A stretch of 64,000 nt of DNA from Phytomonospora sp040655735 (GCF_040655735.1 NZ_JBFAKK010000001.1:186001-250000), one strand, 5' to 3'; positions 52,274-61,129 are shown, numbered from the stretch's first letter. Notes: generated by a model from the letters alone, not told the origin. Numbers and translations are program-made.

Positions 52274-54858
52274 GCTGGTGTCTCCAGTGCGGTCGATGTC
52301 GAGGGGGCGGTCTGCCAGAGTTCGCGGTAGAGGCCCGCGCGGGCGAGGAGTTCGGTGTGCGTGCCCTGCTCACGGACGCGGCCGTTGTCCAGGACGACGA
52401 TGTTGTCGGCGTCGGTGATGGTGTGCAGTCGGTGGGCGATGACCAGGACGGTGCGCCCGGCGACGAGGCGGGTGAGGGCTTCCTGCACGTGGTACTCCGA
52501 CTCGGGGTCGGCGAAGGCGGTGGCCTCGTCGAGGACGATGACCTGCGGGCCGGCCAGCAGCGCGCGGGCGATCTGGAGGCGCTGGGCCTCGCCGCCAGAC
52601 AGGCTCAGCCCGTCGCCGAGGACGGTGTCGTAACCCTTCGGGAGGCGCACGATGCGCTCGTGGAGCCGTGCGGCTCGGGCCGCCTCTTCGACGGCCGCGC
52701 GCGACGCGCCGGGTACGGCGAGCGCGATGTTGTCGGCGACCGTCCCGGCGATGACCGAGGCCTGCTGGAACACGAAGCCGACGGTTCGGTAGAGCTCGGC
52801 GGTGGACAGGGCGGTGATGTCGACGCCGTCAATGGTGATCGAACCGGCGGTGACGTCGTGGAAGCGGGCGAGCAGCGCCGCGAGGGTCGACTTCCCGGCG
52901 CCGGACGGCCCGACGAGGGCGGTGACGGTGCCGGGCCGCAGCTCCAGGTCGACCGCGTCGATCGCGAGGTGGTGCGGCTTGTAGCCGAAGGAGACCCGTT
53001 CGAAGCGGACCGCGCGGGCCGTGGCGGCCGGGAGCGTGCCGGGTGGCTCGGCGGAGGCGAGTTCGGCCTCGATGAGGACCAGCCCGATCCGCTGCGCGGC
53101 GTGGGTCGCGTCGCGGACGCTGGACAGGCCGTATCCGATGGCGAGCATCTGCCCGCTGAAGGTGACGCCGAGCAGCAGGAAGGGGATGAGTTCGGCGGCG
53201 GTCATCCCGCCGCCGAGGACGAGGGCGGTACCGGCCGCGGTGATCATCATCAGCGAGGTCGCCGGGCGGGTGACCAGGTCGATGATCGCCTTGCGGCCGA
53301 CGAAGGGCCGCTGCCAGCCCTCCAGGAAGGTCGCGTGGTCGCGCAGTGTCGCCCGGAAGACGCCTTCGGGGCCGGTGTCGAACGCACGGACGACCGGCAG
53401 GCCGTCGAGGTAGGCGATCGACTCCGAGGCCACCCGGCCCTTCCACTCCACCGACTTCGGGATGGCCGCGGTCGAATGGGCGACCATCCGGGCGGTGAGG
53501 ATCCCGAAGACGAGCAGCGGGATGAGCAGCAGCGCGGCGAGGCGGGCGTCGACGGTGAAGAGGTAGACGAGGACCGCCAGTGGCGTCACGACCGCCGCCA
53601 CCACGTCGAGGACCGCGTGGGTGACGAGGTAGTGGAGACCGGCGGCGTCGTCCTGCACGGCCTGCTTCACACGCCCCGAGGAGCGGTCGGTGAACCACCC
53701 GAGCGGAAGGCGCGGCAGCTTCTCGACGACCGCGACCCGCAGTTCGTGCCCGAAGCGGGCGTCGACGACGTGCATGGCCACGACGAGACCGAGCGCGAGG
53801 CCCGTGCCCACGCCGAACAGGGCGAGGGTGAGCACGCCCAGGTCGACCAGCGAGTCGCGGGTCGCCGAACCGCTCAAGACCCGGCGGCACAGTTCGGCCA
53901 GTACGACGAAGGGCGCGAGTCGCAGCAGTGAGACCAGGCCCGAAACGACACCGGCGGCGATGAAGCGGCCTTTCAGCGGGGCCAGCAGGGACAGCCCGGC
54001 TCGCGAGCGCCACCCCCGCCGGACCTTCGGAGCATCCTGCCCGGGACCGCCGGGCGCCGGTGCGGGCGGCACCGGCTCAGCCGCGCGCTGCGCGGGGATC
54101 ACCGGTTCGGCCGCCTCCTCGCGGTTCTTCCCCATCGCGCGGCCCTGGATCCAGTAGGCCTGGGCGTGCACGTCGCCGCGTGGGAAACCGAACTCCCTCA
54201 GCCGCTCCCGGACCCGCCGGGTCGCGCCGGACTCGGCGGTGACCCACGCGTACCAGTTCGACCAGTCCCGCTCGCTGATCGCGCCGGCCAGAACGGACGG
54301 GTCGCCCGTGCGCGGAACCCACGTGACGGTGAGCCGAGGATGGTCGGCGAGCGGGAGCGCGAGGTCGTCGTCGTGCAGGTGCTCCAGGATCAACTCGACC
54401 GGCACATCGCGCGGCAGGACGTCGACGACGCCGTTGATGGCCGCGACCGAGGACGGGTCGCCGAGCAGCACGAACCCGTCCGGCACCGGGTCGGGCACCG
54501 CGAACTTCGTCGCCCCGTAACGCGACGCGGCGATCTGGTCGCCCACTTCCACCCCGCGGGCCCACACCGACGCCGGCCCGCCGTTGTCGTGCAGCGCGAA
54601 CTCCAGCGAGATCCGGCCGGTCTCGGCGTCCGGCGCCACGACGGTGTACCCGCGCTGGTGCTCCCTGCCGGGACGGACCGGGTCGGGAACCCACAGCCGC
54701 AGGTAGGCGGCCGGCTCGAAGGGCTGGTCGAACAAGGTGGGCGCGTGGAAGGTGATCCGGCGATAGTGGGCGGTCACGTCCTCGACGGCGACGACCGTCA
54801 GGACGTGCTCGCCGGCGCCGAGCACCTTGAGCACGGCACCGAAATATCCGCGGGCCAT
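52270..54858 (-). CDS. irtA: Siderophore importer IrtA-like: SIP reductase domain fused to ABC transporter
   Basis: 862 residues, near the 859 of M. tuberculosis IrtA. Residues 1-245 are a siderophore-interacting (SIP) FAD/NAD(P)H domain: HQRGYTVVAP and FVLLGDPSSVAAINGVVDVL. A linker (about 250-285) leads to a six-helix exporter-type membrane domain and an ATPase (GPSGAGKSTL, LSGGEAQRLQIARALLA, VIVLDEATAFADPESE). The protein brings ferric siderophore across the membrane and reduces the iron at the cytoplasmic side. The start overlaps the tetR stop by one base (TGATG). The D-loop reads AFADPE instead of the usual SALDxx, the degenerate form typical of one half of IrtAB. Confidence 0.92.
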   Translation of the reverse strand: MARGYFGAVLKVLGAGEHVLTVVAVEDVTAHYRRITFHAPTLFDQPFEPAAYLRLWVPDPVRPGREHQRGYTVVAPDAETGRISLEFALHDNGGPASVWARGVEVGDQIAASRYGATKFAVPDPVPDGFVLLGDPSSVAAINGVVDVLPRDVPVELILEHLHDDDLALPLADHPRLTVTWVPRTGDPSVLAGAISERDWSNWYAWVTAESGATRRVRERLREFGFPRGDVHAQAYWIQGRAMGKNREEAAEPVIPAQRAAEPVPPAPAPGGPGQDAPKVRRGWRSRAGLSLLAPLKGRFIAAGVVSGLVSLLRLAPFVVLAELCRRVLSGSATRDSLVDLGVLTLALFGVGTGLALGLVVAMHVVDARFGHELRVAVVEKLPRLPLGWFTDRSSGRVKQAVQDDAAGLHYLVTHAVLDVVAAVVTPLAVLVYLFTVDARLAALLLIPLLVFGILTARMVAHSTAAIPKSVEWKGRVASESIAYLDGLPVVRAFDTGPEGVFRATLRDHATFLEGWQRPFVGRKAIIDLVTRPATSLMMITAAGTALVLGGGMTAAELIPFLLLGVTFSGQMLAIGYGLSSVRDATHAAQRIGLVLIEAELASAEPPGTLPAATARAVRFERVSFGYKPHHLAIDAVDLELRPGTVTALVGPSGAGKSTLAALLARFHDVTAGSITIDGVDITALSTAELYRTVGFVFQQASVIAGTVADNIALAVPGASRAAVEEAARAARLHERIVRLPKGYDTVLGDGLSLSGGEAQRLQIARALLAGPQVIVLDEATAFADPESEYHVQEALTRLVAGRTVLVIAHRLHTITDADNIVVLDNGRVREQGTHTELLARAGLYRELWQTAPSTSTALETPA

Positions 54859-55574
54859 CAGTTCTCGGTCTCCTTCGGCATGGCGTTGCGGGTGGCGGCG
54901 AGGAGCTCGCCGAGCGGTCGGCCCGGCGGCAGCAGGTCGACCAGGCCGCGCACGGCGCCGGTCATCGTGATGAGGAAGTACTCGTCGGGGCCGACGGCCG
55001 GGATCCCCGCGTGAGCGGCGGCGAGCAGGGGGTCGTCGAGGATCGCCGCGATGGTGTTGGCGGTCTCCTCCTCGGGGTCGGCGAACTCGGCGGCCCGGGC
55101 CAGACGCGCGTCCTCGGCGGACAGCAGTCCGAGCGCCAGGGAGGCGACGGCGCCGCAGAGCCCGGCGGCGGCGTTGGGCTCGTAGCCGCGGGCGGTGAGC
55201 GCGGCGACCTCGGCGGCCATGAGCCGCGCCCCGGAGGCCCCACGCGGGAAGCTGTGCTGGAAGTACGCCGCGCTGCCGGGATTGGCGAGAGTGAACGCCC
55301 GCATCTTCATCGTGAAGTCGACGAGGTGCTCGGCGCTCGACATCGCCGGGTCGTCGACGAGTTCGAGACCGGCCAGGACGGCCTCGCCGATGAGCCGTTC
55401 GAGGGCCACGCGCCCGGGCACCAGCCGGTAGACCGCCGTCGGCGACACACCCAGGATCGAGGCGACCGCCTGGACGCTGAGTCCGGGCAGGCCCACGCGC
55501 AGGCCGGCGCTGACGATGTCATCGAGGTCGAACTGCGCTCGCCTGCCTCCGACGCGTTCGCGTTGTTCGGGCAC
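54858..55574 (-). CDS. TetR-family regulator heading the irtAB operon
   Basis: 238 residues. HTH about 14-60 (DDIVSAGLRVGLPGLSVQAVASILGVSPTAVYRLVPGRVAL). GTG 55574 has GGAGGACGG directly upstream. It is translationally coupled to irtA. It probably represses the operon, possibly in response to a siderophore, in addition to iron control through the iron-box-like site at 55592. Confidence 0.87.
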   Translation of the reverse strand: MPEQRERVGGRRAQFDLDDIVSAGLRVGLPGLSVQAVASILGVSPTAVYRLVPGRVALERLIGEAVLAGLELVDDPAMSSAEHLVDFTMKMRAFTLANPGSAAYFQHSFPRGASGARLMAAEVAALTARGYEPNAAAGLCGAVASLALGLLSAEDARLARAAEFADPEEETANTIAAILDDPLLAAAHAGIPAVGPDEYFLITMTGAVRGLVDLLPPGRPLGELLAATRNAMPKETEN

Positions 55575-55591
55575 CCGTCCTCCGAAGTCGG

Positions 55592-55605
55592 TAAGGCATA
55601 CCTTA
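55592..55605. promoter_or_regulatory. Iron-box-like site upstream of the siderophore import operon
   Basis: TAAGG-CATA-CCTTA: perfect 5-base arms. Read with its flanks it resembles the DtxR/IdeR consensus TTAGGTTAGGCTAACCTAA but is not a full match. It lies 18 bases before GTG 55574. The position and the iron role of the operon support control by an IdeR/DmdR-type repressor. Confidence 0.6.
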
Positions 55606-55609
55606 GTTA

Positions 55610-55629
55610 GGGTGCATAAGTTAGCACCC
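55610..55629. promoter_or_regulatory. Second palindrome next to the iron box
   Basis: GGGTGC-N8-GCACCC, 6-base perfect arms around ATAAGTTA. It is separate from the iron box and has the shape of a TetR operator; the TetR gene at 54858 is the likely binder. Confidence 0.6.
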
Positions 55630-55761
55630 GGCGAAGGGGAGCGCCAGTGGGAGAAGACGGCCGAGACCGGGCCGAGACCTCAGGGTGCGGTGTGCGAACG
55701 CCGGGTTCGGTGGGAGCGGCGAGCGGGCGGTGCGGCTGGCGCCCGGGCGAGCCGGCGACCG

Positions 55762-56478
55762 TCAGCCGGTCAGGCCGTAGGAGGCGACCAGGTCGCGGAG
55801 TTCGGCCTCATAGAGCTTGGCCGGGTCGTGCGACTGCGTGCGCAGGTGTCCGTAGACCTCCAGCGAAACCAGTCCGTGCATGCGACCCCAGAGTCGCAGC
55901 GCCAGGGCGACCGCGGCGGGCGGCAGGTCGGGGAACTCCGTGCGCGCGTCGGCGGCCAGGGACGGCGTGAAGTCGGCCCAGTCGGCGTCGCTGTGCGTCT
56001 GGCCCGCGGCGGCCGTGGGCCACGCGTCGGCGACGAGGCCGGTCAAACCGGCGCACGCTCGGTGCTCGGCCTCGGGAGCCCGGCCGCCCTCCGGTGCGAT
56101 GTAGCCGGGGACGGGATCGCCGTAGATCAGCCGGAAGCCCTCGGGGTTCGCCAGTGCCCAGGTCCGCAGCGCCCTTCCCCAGGCGATGATCCGCCCGCCG
56201 GGATCGCTCCGAGTGTCCCGTGCGGCCTCGACGGCGTCGACGAGGGAGGTGTAGACGTCGGTGATCAGCGTGGTCACCAGGTCGTCGCGGGTGGGGTAGT
56301 AGCCGTAGATGGCCCCGGCCGTCATGCCCATCTCGCGGGCGATGGCCCGCAGCGAGATCGCGCTCGGCCCGCCCTCGGCCATCAGGCGCAGGGCGATCGC
56401 CTTGATCTCGGCGGAGGTCTCGGCGCGCAGACGTTCGCGGCGGCTCTGAGCCGGGGGGTCCTGCTTGGCGGCGTCCAC
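55762..56478 (-). CDS. TetR-family repressor divergent to the MFS gene
   Basis: 238 residues. HTH about 15-65 (RLRAETSAEIKAIALRLMAEGGPSAISLRAIAREMGMTAGAIYGYYPTRDDLV); the C-terminal domain (ALRTWALANPEGFRLIYGDPVPGY) matches the TetR_C_13/WHG group. It is divergent from the exporter gene at 56691 with 212 bases between them. This is the common layout for a repressor of a drug exporter. Confidence 0.88.
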   Translation of the reverse strand: MDAAKQDPPAQSRRERLRAETSAEIKAIALRLMAEGGPSAISLRAIAREMGMTAGAIYGYYPTRDDLVTTLITDVYTSLVDAVEAARDTRSDPGGRIIAWGRALRTWALANPEGFRLIYGDPVPGYIAPEGGRAPEAEHRACAGLTGLVADAWPTAAAGQTHSDADWADFTPSLAADARTEFPDLPPAAVALALRLWGRMHGLVSLEVYGHLRTQSHDPAKLYEAELRDLVASYGLTG

Positions 56479-56690
56479 CCGTTCACTTTACAGCGATCAA
56501 TGAGTACACTCCACGGCGTGACTGAACACCGTGTAGTAAATGACTGGCATGTAGAAAATCAACGGCGTGTTATCCGGGTTCCGGAACCTCGCCCGAGCCG
56601 AGAGGTCGGGCGCTCGCCCATCGAAGGCATGTGCGTGGGGGACTCGAAATTCCGGGCCTTTGGTCTCGCGGGCTTCCGGGAGGCGGTCCG
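56479..56690. promoter_or_regulatory. Divergent control region of the tetR and MFS genes
   Basis: An AT-rich island (56520-56575). ACACCGTGT (56526-56534) is palindromic, ACGGCGTG is repeated at 56513 and 56562, and TTGATT-N17-TTACTA on the minus strand is a possible tetR promoter. No perfect operator could be singled out. Confidence 0.45.
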
Positions 56691-58076
56691 ATGAGGTCTG
56701 CCGGGCGGCTGGCGCTCCTGGCGTTCGCGCAGCTCATCATCGCTCTCGACTTCAACATCGTGTACGTGGCGCTGCCCGACATCGGCGCCGAGGTGGGCTT
56801 CACCGACGGCTCGCTGCAGTGGGTCGTCAGCGCCTACGTGGTTCCCTTCGGCGGCTTCCTCCTCCTCGGCGGCCGAGCCGTCGACCGCTTCGGCGCCGGC
56901 CGGATCTTCGTCGCAGGGCTCGCGCTCTACGGTCTCGCCTCGCTCGCCGGGGGCCTGGTCGCCGAACCATGGGCGCTCCTGTCCGCACGTGCCGTCCAGG
57001 GACTCGGCGGCGCGCTGCTCACCCCGGCCACGCTCGCTTTGATCGGCCTCGGCTTCCCCGAAGGCGCGGCACGCAACCGCGCCTTCGCCGTCTGGGGCAT
57101 GGCGGGCAGTGCGGGACTGGCCGCCGGATCGGTCGCCGGCGGTCTGCTCACCGAGTTCCTCGGCTGGCAGTGGGTCTTCTTCGTCAACGTGCCGCTCGTC
57201 GTGGCCGCGATCGTCGTCGCGCCGAAGCTGCTCCCGAAGTCCGAGCCCGCGCGCGGCGGCGGGTTCGACGTACCCGGCGCGCTGGTCATCACGGCAGGGG
57301 CGGCGCTCGTCGTCCTCGGGCTGGCCGGCGGCCCGGAGTCGGGCTGGATCTCGCCGGAGGGACTCGGCGCGATCGGTGCCGGAGTCGTGCTCATCGCGCT
57401 CTTCGTGCTCATCGAGGCCCGGTCGGCCAACCCCCTGGTCCCGCTGCGGACCTTCGCCCACCGAAGTCTCAGTGTCTCCATGGGAGTCATCGCCGTCTTC
57501 CAGGCCTCGCTGATGGGCATGACCTACCTGCTGACGATCTACCTCCAGCCCGTCATGGGGCTCGACGCGCTGCAGGCGGGCCTGGCCTTCCTCCCGCAGA
57601 CCCTTGTTACCGTCATCGGCGCCGGGAGACTGGCACCCGCCCTCATGGCCCGCTTCGGTATCCGCGGCACGCTGATCTGGCTGCTCGTGCTCACCGGCGC
57701 CGGCCTGGCGCTGGTCACGGCGGGCATGTCGGCCGGCGGCCCCTACTGGGCGCTGCTGCCGGGCTTCGCCCTGTGGGGCCTGGCCGGCGGTGCCTGCTTC
57801 GTCGTCATGTTCGCCTCGGCGGCTACCGGTGTCGCCCCGCAACAGCAGGGGGTCGCCTCCGGTCTGGCGACGACGTCGCAGCAGATCGGCGGCGCGGCCG
57901 GGCTCGCCGTCATCGTCGCCATCGCCGGTCAGACGGGCGTCGCCGGACTGCGCACGGCCGGCTGGGTCGCCGCGGCGGCGACCGCCGCGGCCGCTCTCAT
58001 CGCCCTGCTGCTGGTCCGCCGCACGATCCCGCCGAACCGTGAGGAGGCCCGCGACGAGACCGTCCTGACCGCCTGA
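56691..58076 (+). CDS. MFS exporter, DHA2-like
   Basis: 461 residues, about 14 hydrophobic helices. Motif LDFNIVYVALPDIGAEVGF in helix 1 and motif A-like GGRAVDRFGAGRIFVAG are those of drug:H+ antiporters of the DHA2 group; motif C-like GSAGLAAGSVAGG is also present. It probably exports a toxic compound under control of the divergent TetR. ATG 56691 has GGGAGG eight bases upstream; a longer in-frame GTG at 56631 is not supported. Confidence 0.88.
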   Translation: MRSAGRLALLAFAQLIIALDFNIVYVALPDIGAEVGFTDGSLQWVVSAYVVPFGGFLLLGGRAVDRFGAGRIFVAGLALYGLASLAGGLVAEPWALLSARAVQGLGGALLTPATLALIGLGFPEGAARNRAFAVWGMAGSAGLAAGSVAGGLLTEFLGWQWVFFVNVPLVVAAIVVAPKLLPKSEPARGGGFDVPGALVITAGAALVVLGLAGGPESGWISPEGLGAIGAGVVLIALFVLIEARSANPLVPLRTFAHRSLSVSMGVIAVFQASLMGMTYLLTIYLQPVMGLDALQAGLAFLPQTLVTVIGAGRLAPALMARFGIRGTLIWLLVLTGAGLALVTAGMSAGGPYWALLPGFALWGLAGGACFVVMFASAATGVAPQQQGVASGLATTSQQIGGAAGLAVIVAIAGQTGVAGLRTAGWVAAAATAAAALIALLLVRRTIPPNREEARDETVLTA

Positions 58077-58079
58077 GAT

Positions 58080-58114
58080 CCCTCGCGGGACGCGGACTCC
58101 GCGTCCCGCGAGGG
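58080..58114 (+). terminator. Terminator after the MFS gene
   Basis: A perfect 16-base stem (58080-58095 with 58099-58114) and an ACT loop, four bases past the stop at 58076. Confidence 0.85.
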
Positions 58115-58126
58115 CCGGCTGCCATC

Positions 58127-59074
58127 ATGTCGCCCATGACCACCGCCGAGCTGTACGCCGAGTTCGCCGTCCGTGAGGCCCGCGGGATCTCGCCGACCTA
58201 CGCGGCACTCGCCCACGCCGTCTCCGAAGACTCCCACCTGCTCGCGTTCCTGGCCGCGCTGCCCGAGGCGAAACGGCAGCCGAATCTGCTGTTCGGCGTC
58301 GTCCGCTTCCTCGGCGGCCCGGTCGAGGACCCGGCCGCCTTCGGCGAGTTCGTCGCGGCCAACGCCGGCGCCGTCGCCGCGCAGATGCGCGTCCGGGCGA
58401 CCCAGACGAACGAGGCCGGGCGCTGCGCGGCCCTGCTCCCGGTGCTCGCCGGGCTGCCGCAGCCCTTGGCGCTGCTGGAAGTGGGCGCGTCCGCGGGTCT
58501 GTGCCTCTACCCCGACCGGTACTCCTACCGATACGGCGACCTTGCGCTCGGGACGGGCGGTCCGGTCCTCGACTGCGCGGCCACCGGCTTCACCCCGCCG
58601 GCGGCGCTTCCGCAGGTCGTATGGCGCGCCGGTCTGGACCTCAATCCCCTGGACGTCACCGATCCCGACGACGTCGCCTGGCTCGACGCGCTCATCTGGC
58701 CCGAGCACGCCCACCGCCGTGACCGGTTGCGGGCCGCCGCCGCCGTCGCGGCGGCCGACCCGCCCCGGCTGATCCGGGGCGATCTCGTCGAGGACCTGCC
58801 CGGTCTCGCCGCACTCGCGCCGGCCGGCGCGACCCTCGTCGTGTTCCACACTTCGGTGCTCTACCAGGTGCCGATGCCGCACCGGCGGGCCTTCGTGTCG
58901 CTGGTCGGCGATCTGCCCGGCCACTGGATCTCCAACGAGAGTCCGGAGACACTTCCCCGTGTAGACCTGCCGGAGCCGCCCGGAGGCAACCTGTACAACC
59001 TCCTCGCCCTTGACGGCCGGCCGCTGGCCTGGACCCGTTCGCACGGTCAGGAGATGGTCTGGCTCGCCGCTTAG
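58127..59074 (+). CDS. DUF2332 family protein
   Basis: 315 residues, soluble. Recognised from the pattern YAEFAVREARGISPTYAALAHAVSEDSHLLAFL, QPNLLFGVVRFL, QTNEAGRCAALLPVL, LLEVGASAGLCLYPDRYSY and the C-terminal ALDGRPLAWTRSHGQEMVWL. It resembles a SAM-binding methyltransferase fold at ALLEVGASAGL, but the family function is unknown. ATG 58127 is used; ATG 58136 is also possible. Its stop overlaps the stop of the convergent SnoaL gene by four bases. Confidence 0.87.
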   Translation: MSPMTTAELYAEFAVREARGISPTYAALAHAVSEDSHLLAFLAALPEAKRQPNLLFGVVRFLGGPVEDPAAFGEFVAANAGAVAAQMRVRATQTNEAGRCAALLPVLAGLPQPLALLEVGASAGLCLYPDRYSYRYGDLALGTGGPVLDCAATGFTPPAALPQVVWRAGLDLNPLDVTDPDDVAWLDALIWPEHAHRRDRLRAAAAVAAADPPRLIRGDLVEDLPGLAALAPAGATLVVFHTSVLYQVPMPHRRAFVSLVGDLPGHWISNESPETLPRVDLPEPPGGNLYNLLALDGRPLAWTRSHGQEMVWLAA

Positions 59075-59475
59075 AAGGTCCCGTGCGGCGTGGTCTGCGA
59101 AAGCGCGATCCGCCAGGCCCCGTCGTCGAGGGTCAGCACGAGGGTGAGGCTGCCGGTCCGGGACGAGTCCGGCTGCGCGGCCGTTTCGTCACGTCCGTCG
59201 TGGACGGTCTTGGTGAGGCTCACGACCGCCACGTCGGGCCGCGCGAAGCGGATGTCCTCGATCTCCAAGCTCGTCCTGATCTTCGCCAGCGGACTGGCCA
59301 TCGCGGCGACCATGGCCTCCCCGAGGCTGTCGCGGCCGAGCACCCGGCGGCCGACCAAGTTGACGATGGCCGTGCCGGGCGTGTGCATGGCCAGGAAGGG
59401 CTCCGGGTCGTTCTGCAGCCGCTCGTACTCGGCGACGGCGCTGCGGATGGTCTCGATCTTCTCGTGCTCGCTCAT
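59071..59475 (-). CDS. SnoaL-like/NTF2-fold protein (SgcJ/EcaC type)
   Basis: 134 residues: IRSAVAEYERLQNDPEPFLAMHTPGTAIVNLVGRRVLGRDSLGEAMVAAMASPLAK, then a beta-sheet to the C-terminus. The catalytic role is unknown. ATG 59475 has GGGAG seven bases upstream. It is divergent from the TetR gene at 59556; paired palindromes at 59494 and 59524 lie between, so it is probably under TetR control. Confidence 0.83.
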   Translation of the reverse strand: MSEHEKIETIRSAVAEYERLQNDPEPFLAMHTPGTAIVNLVGRRVLGRDSLGEAMVAAMASPLAKIRTSLEIEDIRFARPDVAVVSLTKTVHDGRDETAAQPDSSRTGSLTLVLTLDDGAWRIALSQTTPHGTF

Positions 59476-59493
59476 CTCGTGCTCCCAAGATAT

Positions 59494-59542
59494 CGGAGTG
59501 TTTCGCTCCGTTTGAAATCTAGTGCGGAGCGTTTCGCTCCGC
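59494..59542. promoter_or_regulatory. Two TetR operators, CGGAGCG-TTT-CGCTCCG type
   Basis: CGGAGTG-TTT-CGCTCCG (59494-59510, one mismatch) and GCGGAGCG-TTT-CGCTCCGC (59524-59542, perfect). The cores are 31 bases apart, three helical turns. They fill the gap between the divergent SnoaL and tetR genes. Confidence 0.8.
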
Positions 59543-59555
59543 AAGGGGCATTACT

Positions 59556-60236
59556 ATGAGCTGGATGACACCTCCAGCCCGACGAGCGCCACGGCAGGCC
59601 GAGGCCGAGCGCAACGACCGCGCCCTCCTCCGGGCCGCTAAGGAGGTGCTGGCCGTCGACGGCGCGCACGCTTCGGTCGCCGCGATCGCCGCCCGCGCCA
59701 AGGTCGGCATCGGCAGCCTCTACCGGCGCTACCGGACCAAGGAGGACCTTTTCCGGCATCTCCTGTCGGTCACGCTCGACCAGTACCTGGAGGCCGCCGA
59801 GGCGGGTCTGGCGATCGAGGATCCATGGGAGGGCCTGGCGCATTACGTCCACGCGGTCCTCGACTTCGGCCCGGGTTCACTGGCGCCCATCGCCGGGACC
59901 ATCGCGCTCTCTCCCGAGATCGAGGAGAAGAACCGCAAGGGGGACGAGGCCGTCGCCGCGCTCGTCGACCGGGCGCACGCGGCCGGTGTGCTGCGCGCCG
60001 ACGCGTCCCTCATCGACGTGGAGCTGCTCATCGAGCAGCTCGGCAAGTCACCCCTGCTCGACCAGCTGGGCGCCCAGGGCAGGACGGAGCTGCTCGGCGC
60101 CGCCGCGAACGCCCGCGCTCGTCTCACCGCCATCGCGCTGGACGGCCTGCGCGCCCAGGGCAACCCGCCGCTGCCCGGCGAGGCCCCCGGCTACGAACTG
60201 TTCTCGGCGCGCTGGGAGCGGCCGGAGGACGACTGA
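59556..60236 (+). CDS. TetR-family repressor
   Basis: 226 residues. HTH about 20-70 (LLRAAKEVLAVDGAHASVAAIAARAKVGIGSLYRRYRTKEDLF), with an SACE_7040/TetR_C_28-like C-terminal part. ATG 59556 has AAGGGG upstream; ATG 59565 is also possible. It probably binds the two operators at 59494-59542 and controls itself and the SnoaL gene. Confidence 0.88.
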   Translation: MSWMTPPARRAPRQAEAERNDRALLRAAKEVLAVDGAHASVAAIAARAKVGIGSLYRRYRTKEDLFRHLLSVTLDQYLEAAEAGLAIEDPWEGLAHYVHAVLDFGPGSLAPIAGTIALSPEIEEKNRKGDEAVAALVDRAHAAGVLRADASLIDVELLIEQLGKSPLLDQLGAQGRTELLGAAANARARLTAIALDGLRAQGNPPLPGEAPGYELFSARWERPEDD

Positions 60237-60247
60237 GACGGCCGTCC

Positions 60248-60535
60248 TCAGAGGTCCACGACGAGCCGGACGTCCACCGTGTCGCCGATCTCCAGCCCCT
60301 CGGCCTTCCGGACGGCCGCCTTGACCGGCACGATGTAGCGCCCGTCCTTCGGCCACAGCGACGTCGTCCACGTCGAGCCGCCGATCCGGACGCCGACCGG
60401 GATCATGCCCCAGCCGTAGCTCACCGCCGTCGAGGCGGCCTCCAGCGCCTGACAGTCGGCCTCGGGAACGGTGAGGAAGTGCCACGGAGCGGGCCCTCGC
60501 CAAAACCACAGCTCCCCGCTGAACTCGACATCCAT
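60248..60535 (-). CDS. DUF1905 family protein
   Basis: 95 residues: MDVEFSGELWFWRGPAPWHFLTVPEADCQALE, SYGWGMIPVGVRIGGSTWTTSLWPKDGRYIVPVKAAVRKAEGLEIGDTVDVRLVV. It is a small beta-barrel found in many bacteria, of unknown function. It follows the unknown gene at 60554 by 18 bases, probably in one operon. Confidence 0.88.
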   Translation of the reverse strand: MDVEFSGELWFWRGPAPWHFLTVPEADCQALEAASTAVSYGWGMIPVGVRIGGSTWTTSLWPKDGRYIVPVKAAVRKAEGLEIGDTVDVRLVVDL

Positions 60536-60553
60536 CGGGCAAGGATAGGAGCC

Positions 60554-60976
60554 TCACACCCCGAAGATCCGCGACGCCCGCGCCGGGTCGGCGAGGACGT
60601 TGTGCACGTACAGCCCGAAGTCGAAGTCCTCGTCCTCGACGAAGGGCGTGAGGTCGAAGGGGATCCGCCCGGTCGGCATGTACCGGATGCCGGGTCCCCC
60701 GTCGACCGACAGGGTCGCCAGCCCGAGGCGCTTCGACCAGCGCACCGTTTCGGCGGTCGCCGGCCAGGGCCGCCCGGCGAGCCAGAGGACCAGACCGCCG
60801 CCCTCGCGGTAGAGCAGGGTCAGCCGGCCGATCTTCCTGGTGTACAGCCCGTCGAAGGCGACGCCGGCCCGGTCGCGCTCGGTGGCCGTGGCGTAGGAGG
60901 TCACGCCGCGCAGCTCGCCGGTGCGCGGGTCGAACTCGGCCGTCTCACCCCAGGTGTCGTGCGACTGGACGATCAT
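60554..60976 (-). CDS. Hypothetical protein
   Basis: 140 residues, not recognised. It is rich in beta-strand-type segments (RLTLLYREGGGLVLWLAGRPW, GIRYMPTGRIPFDLTPF). No signal peptide and no membrane helix. It appears intact (ATG start and normal stop) and shares codon use with its neighbours. It may be in one operon with the DUF1905 gene. Confidence 0.7.
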   Translation of the reverse strand: MIVQSHDTWGETAEFDPRTGELRGVTSYATATERDRAGVAFDGLYTRKIGRLTLLYREGGGLVLWLAGRPWPATAETVRWSKRLGLATLSVDGGPGIRYMPTGRIPFDLTPFVEDEDFDFGLYVHNVLADPARASRIFGV

Positions 60977-61076
60977 GCGGCTCCTCGGGGGTGCGCGGGC
61001 GCGGGGATCGGTGACTTCGCCTGCACCATCGCCGCGAAGCGTTCATCCGCAACAGCTTGCGTCTCGCGGCCGCGCC

Positions 61077-61108
61077 CTAGAGAATGCTTCTAGAGCGATG
61101 TTCTAGAC
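61077..61108 (+). repeat. Three 13-base CTAGA-containing direct repeats
   Basis: CTAGAGAATGCTT (61077), CTAGAGCGATGTT (61090) and CTAGAC (61103) repeat at an exact 13-base step. CTAG is rare in high-GC genomes. The array ends 22 bases before the SecY-paralogue ATG, where it could be an operator or include the -10 box. Confidence 0.6.
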
Positions 61109-61129
61109 GGCCGATCCCGTGGGGGAACG

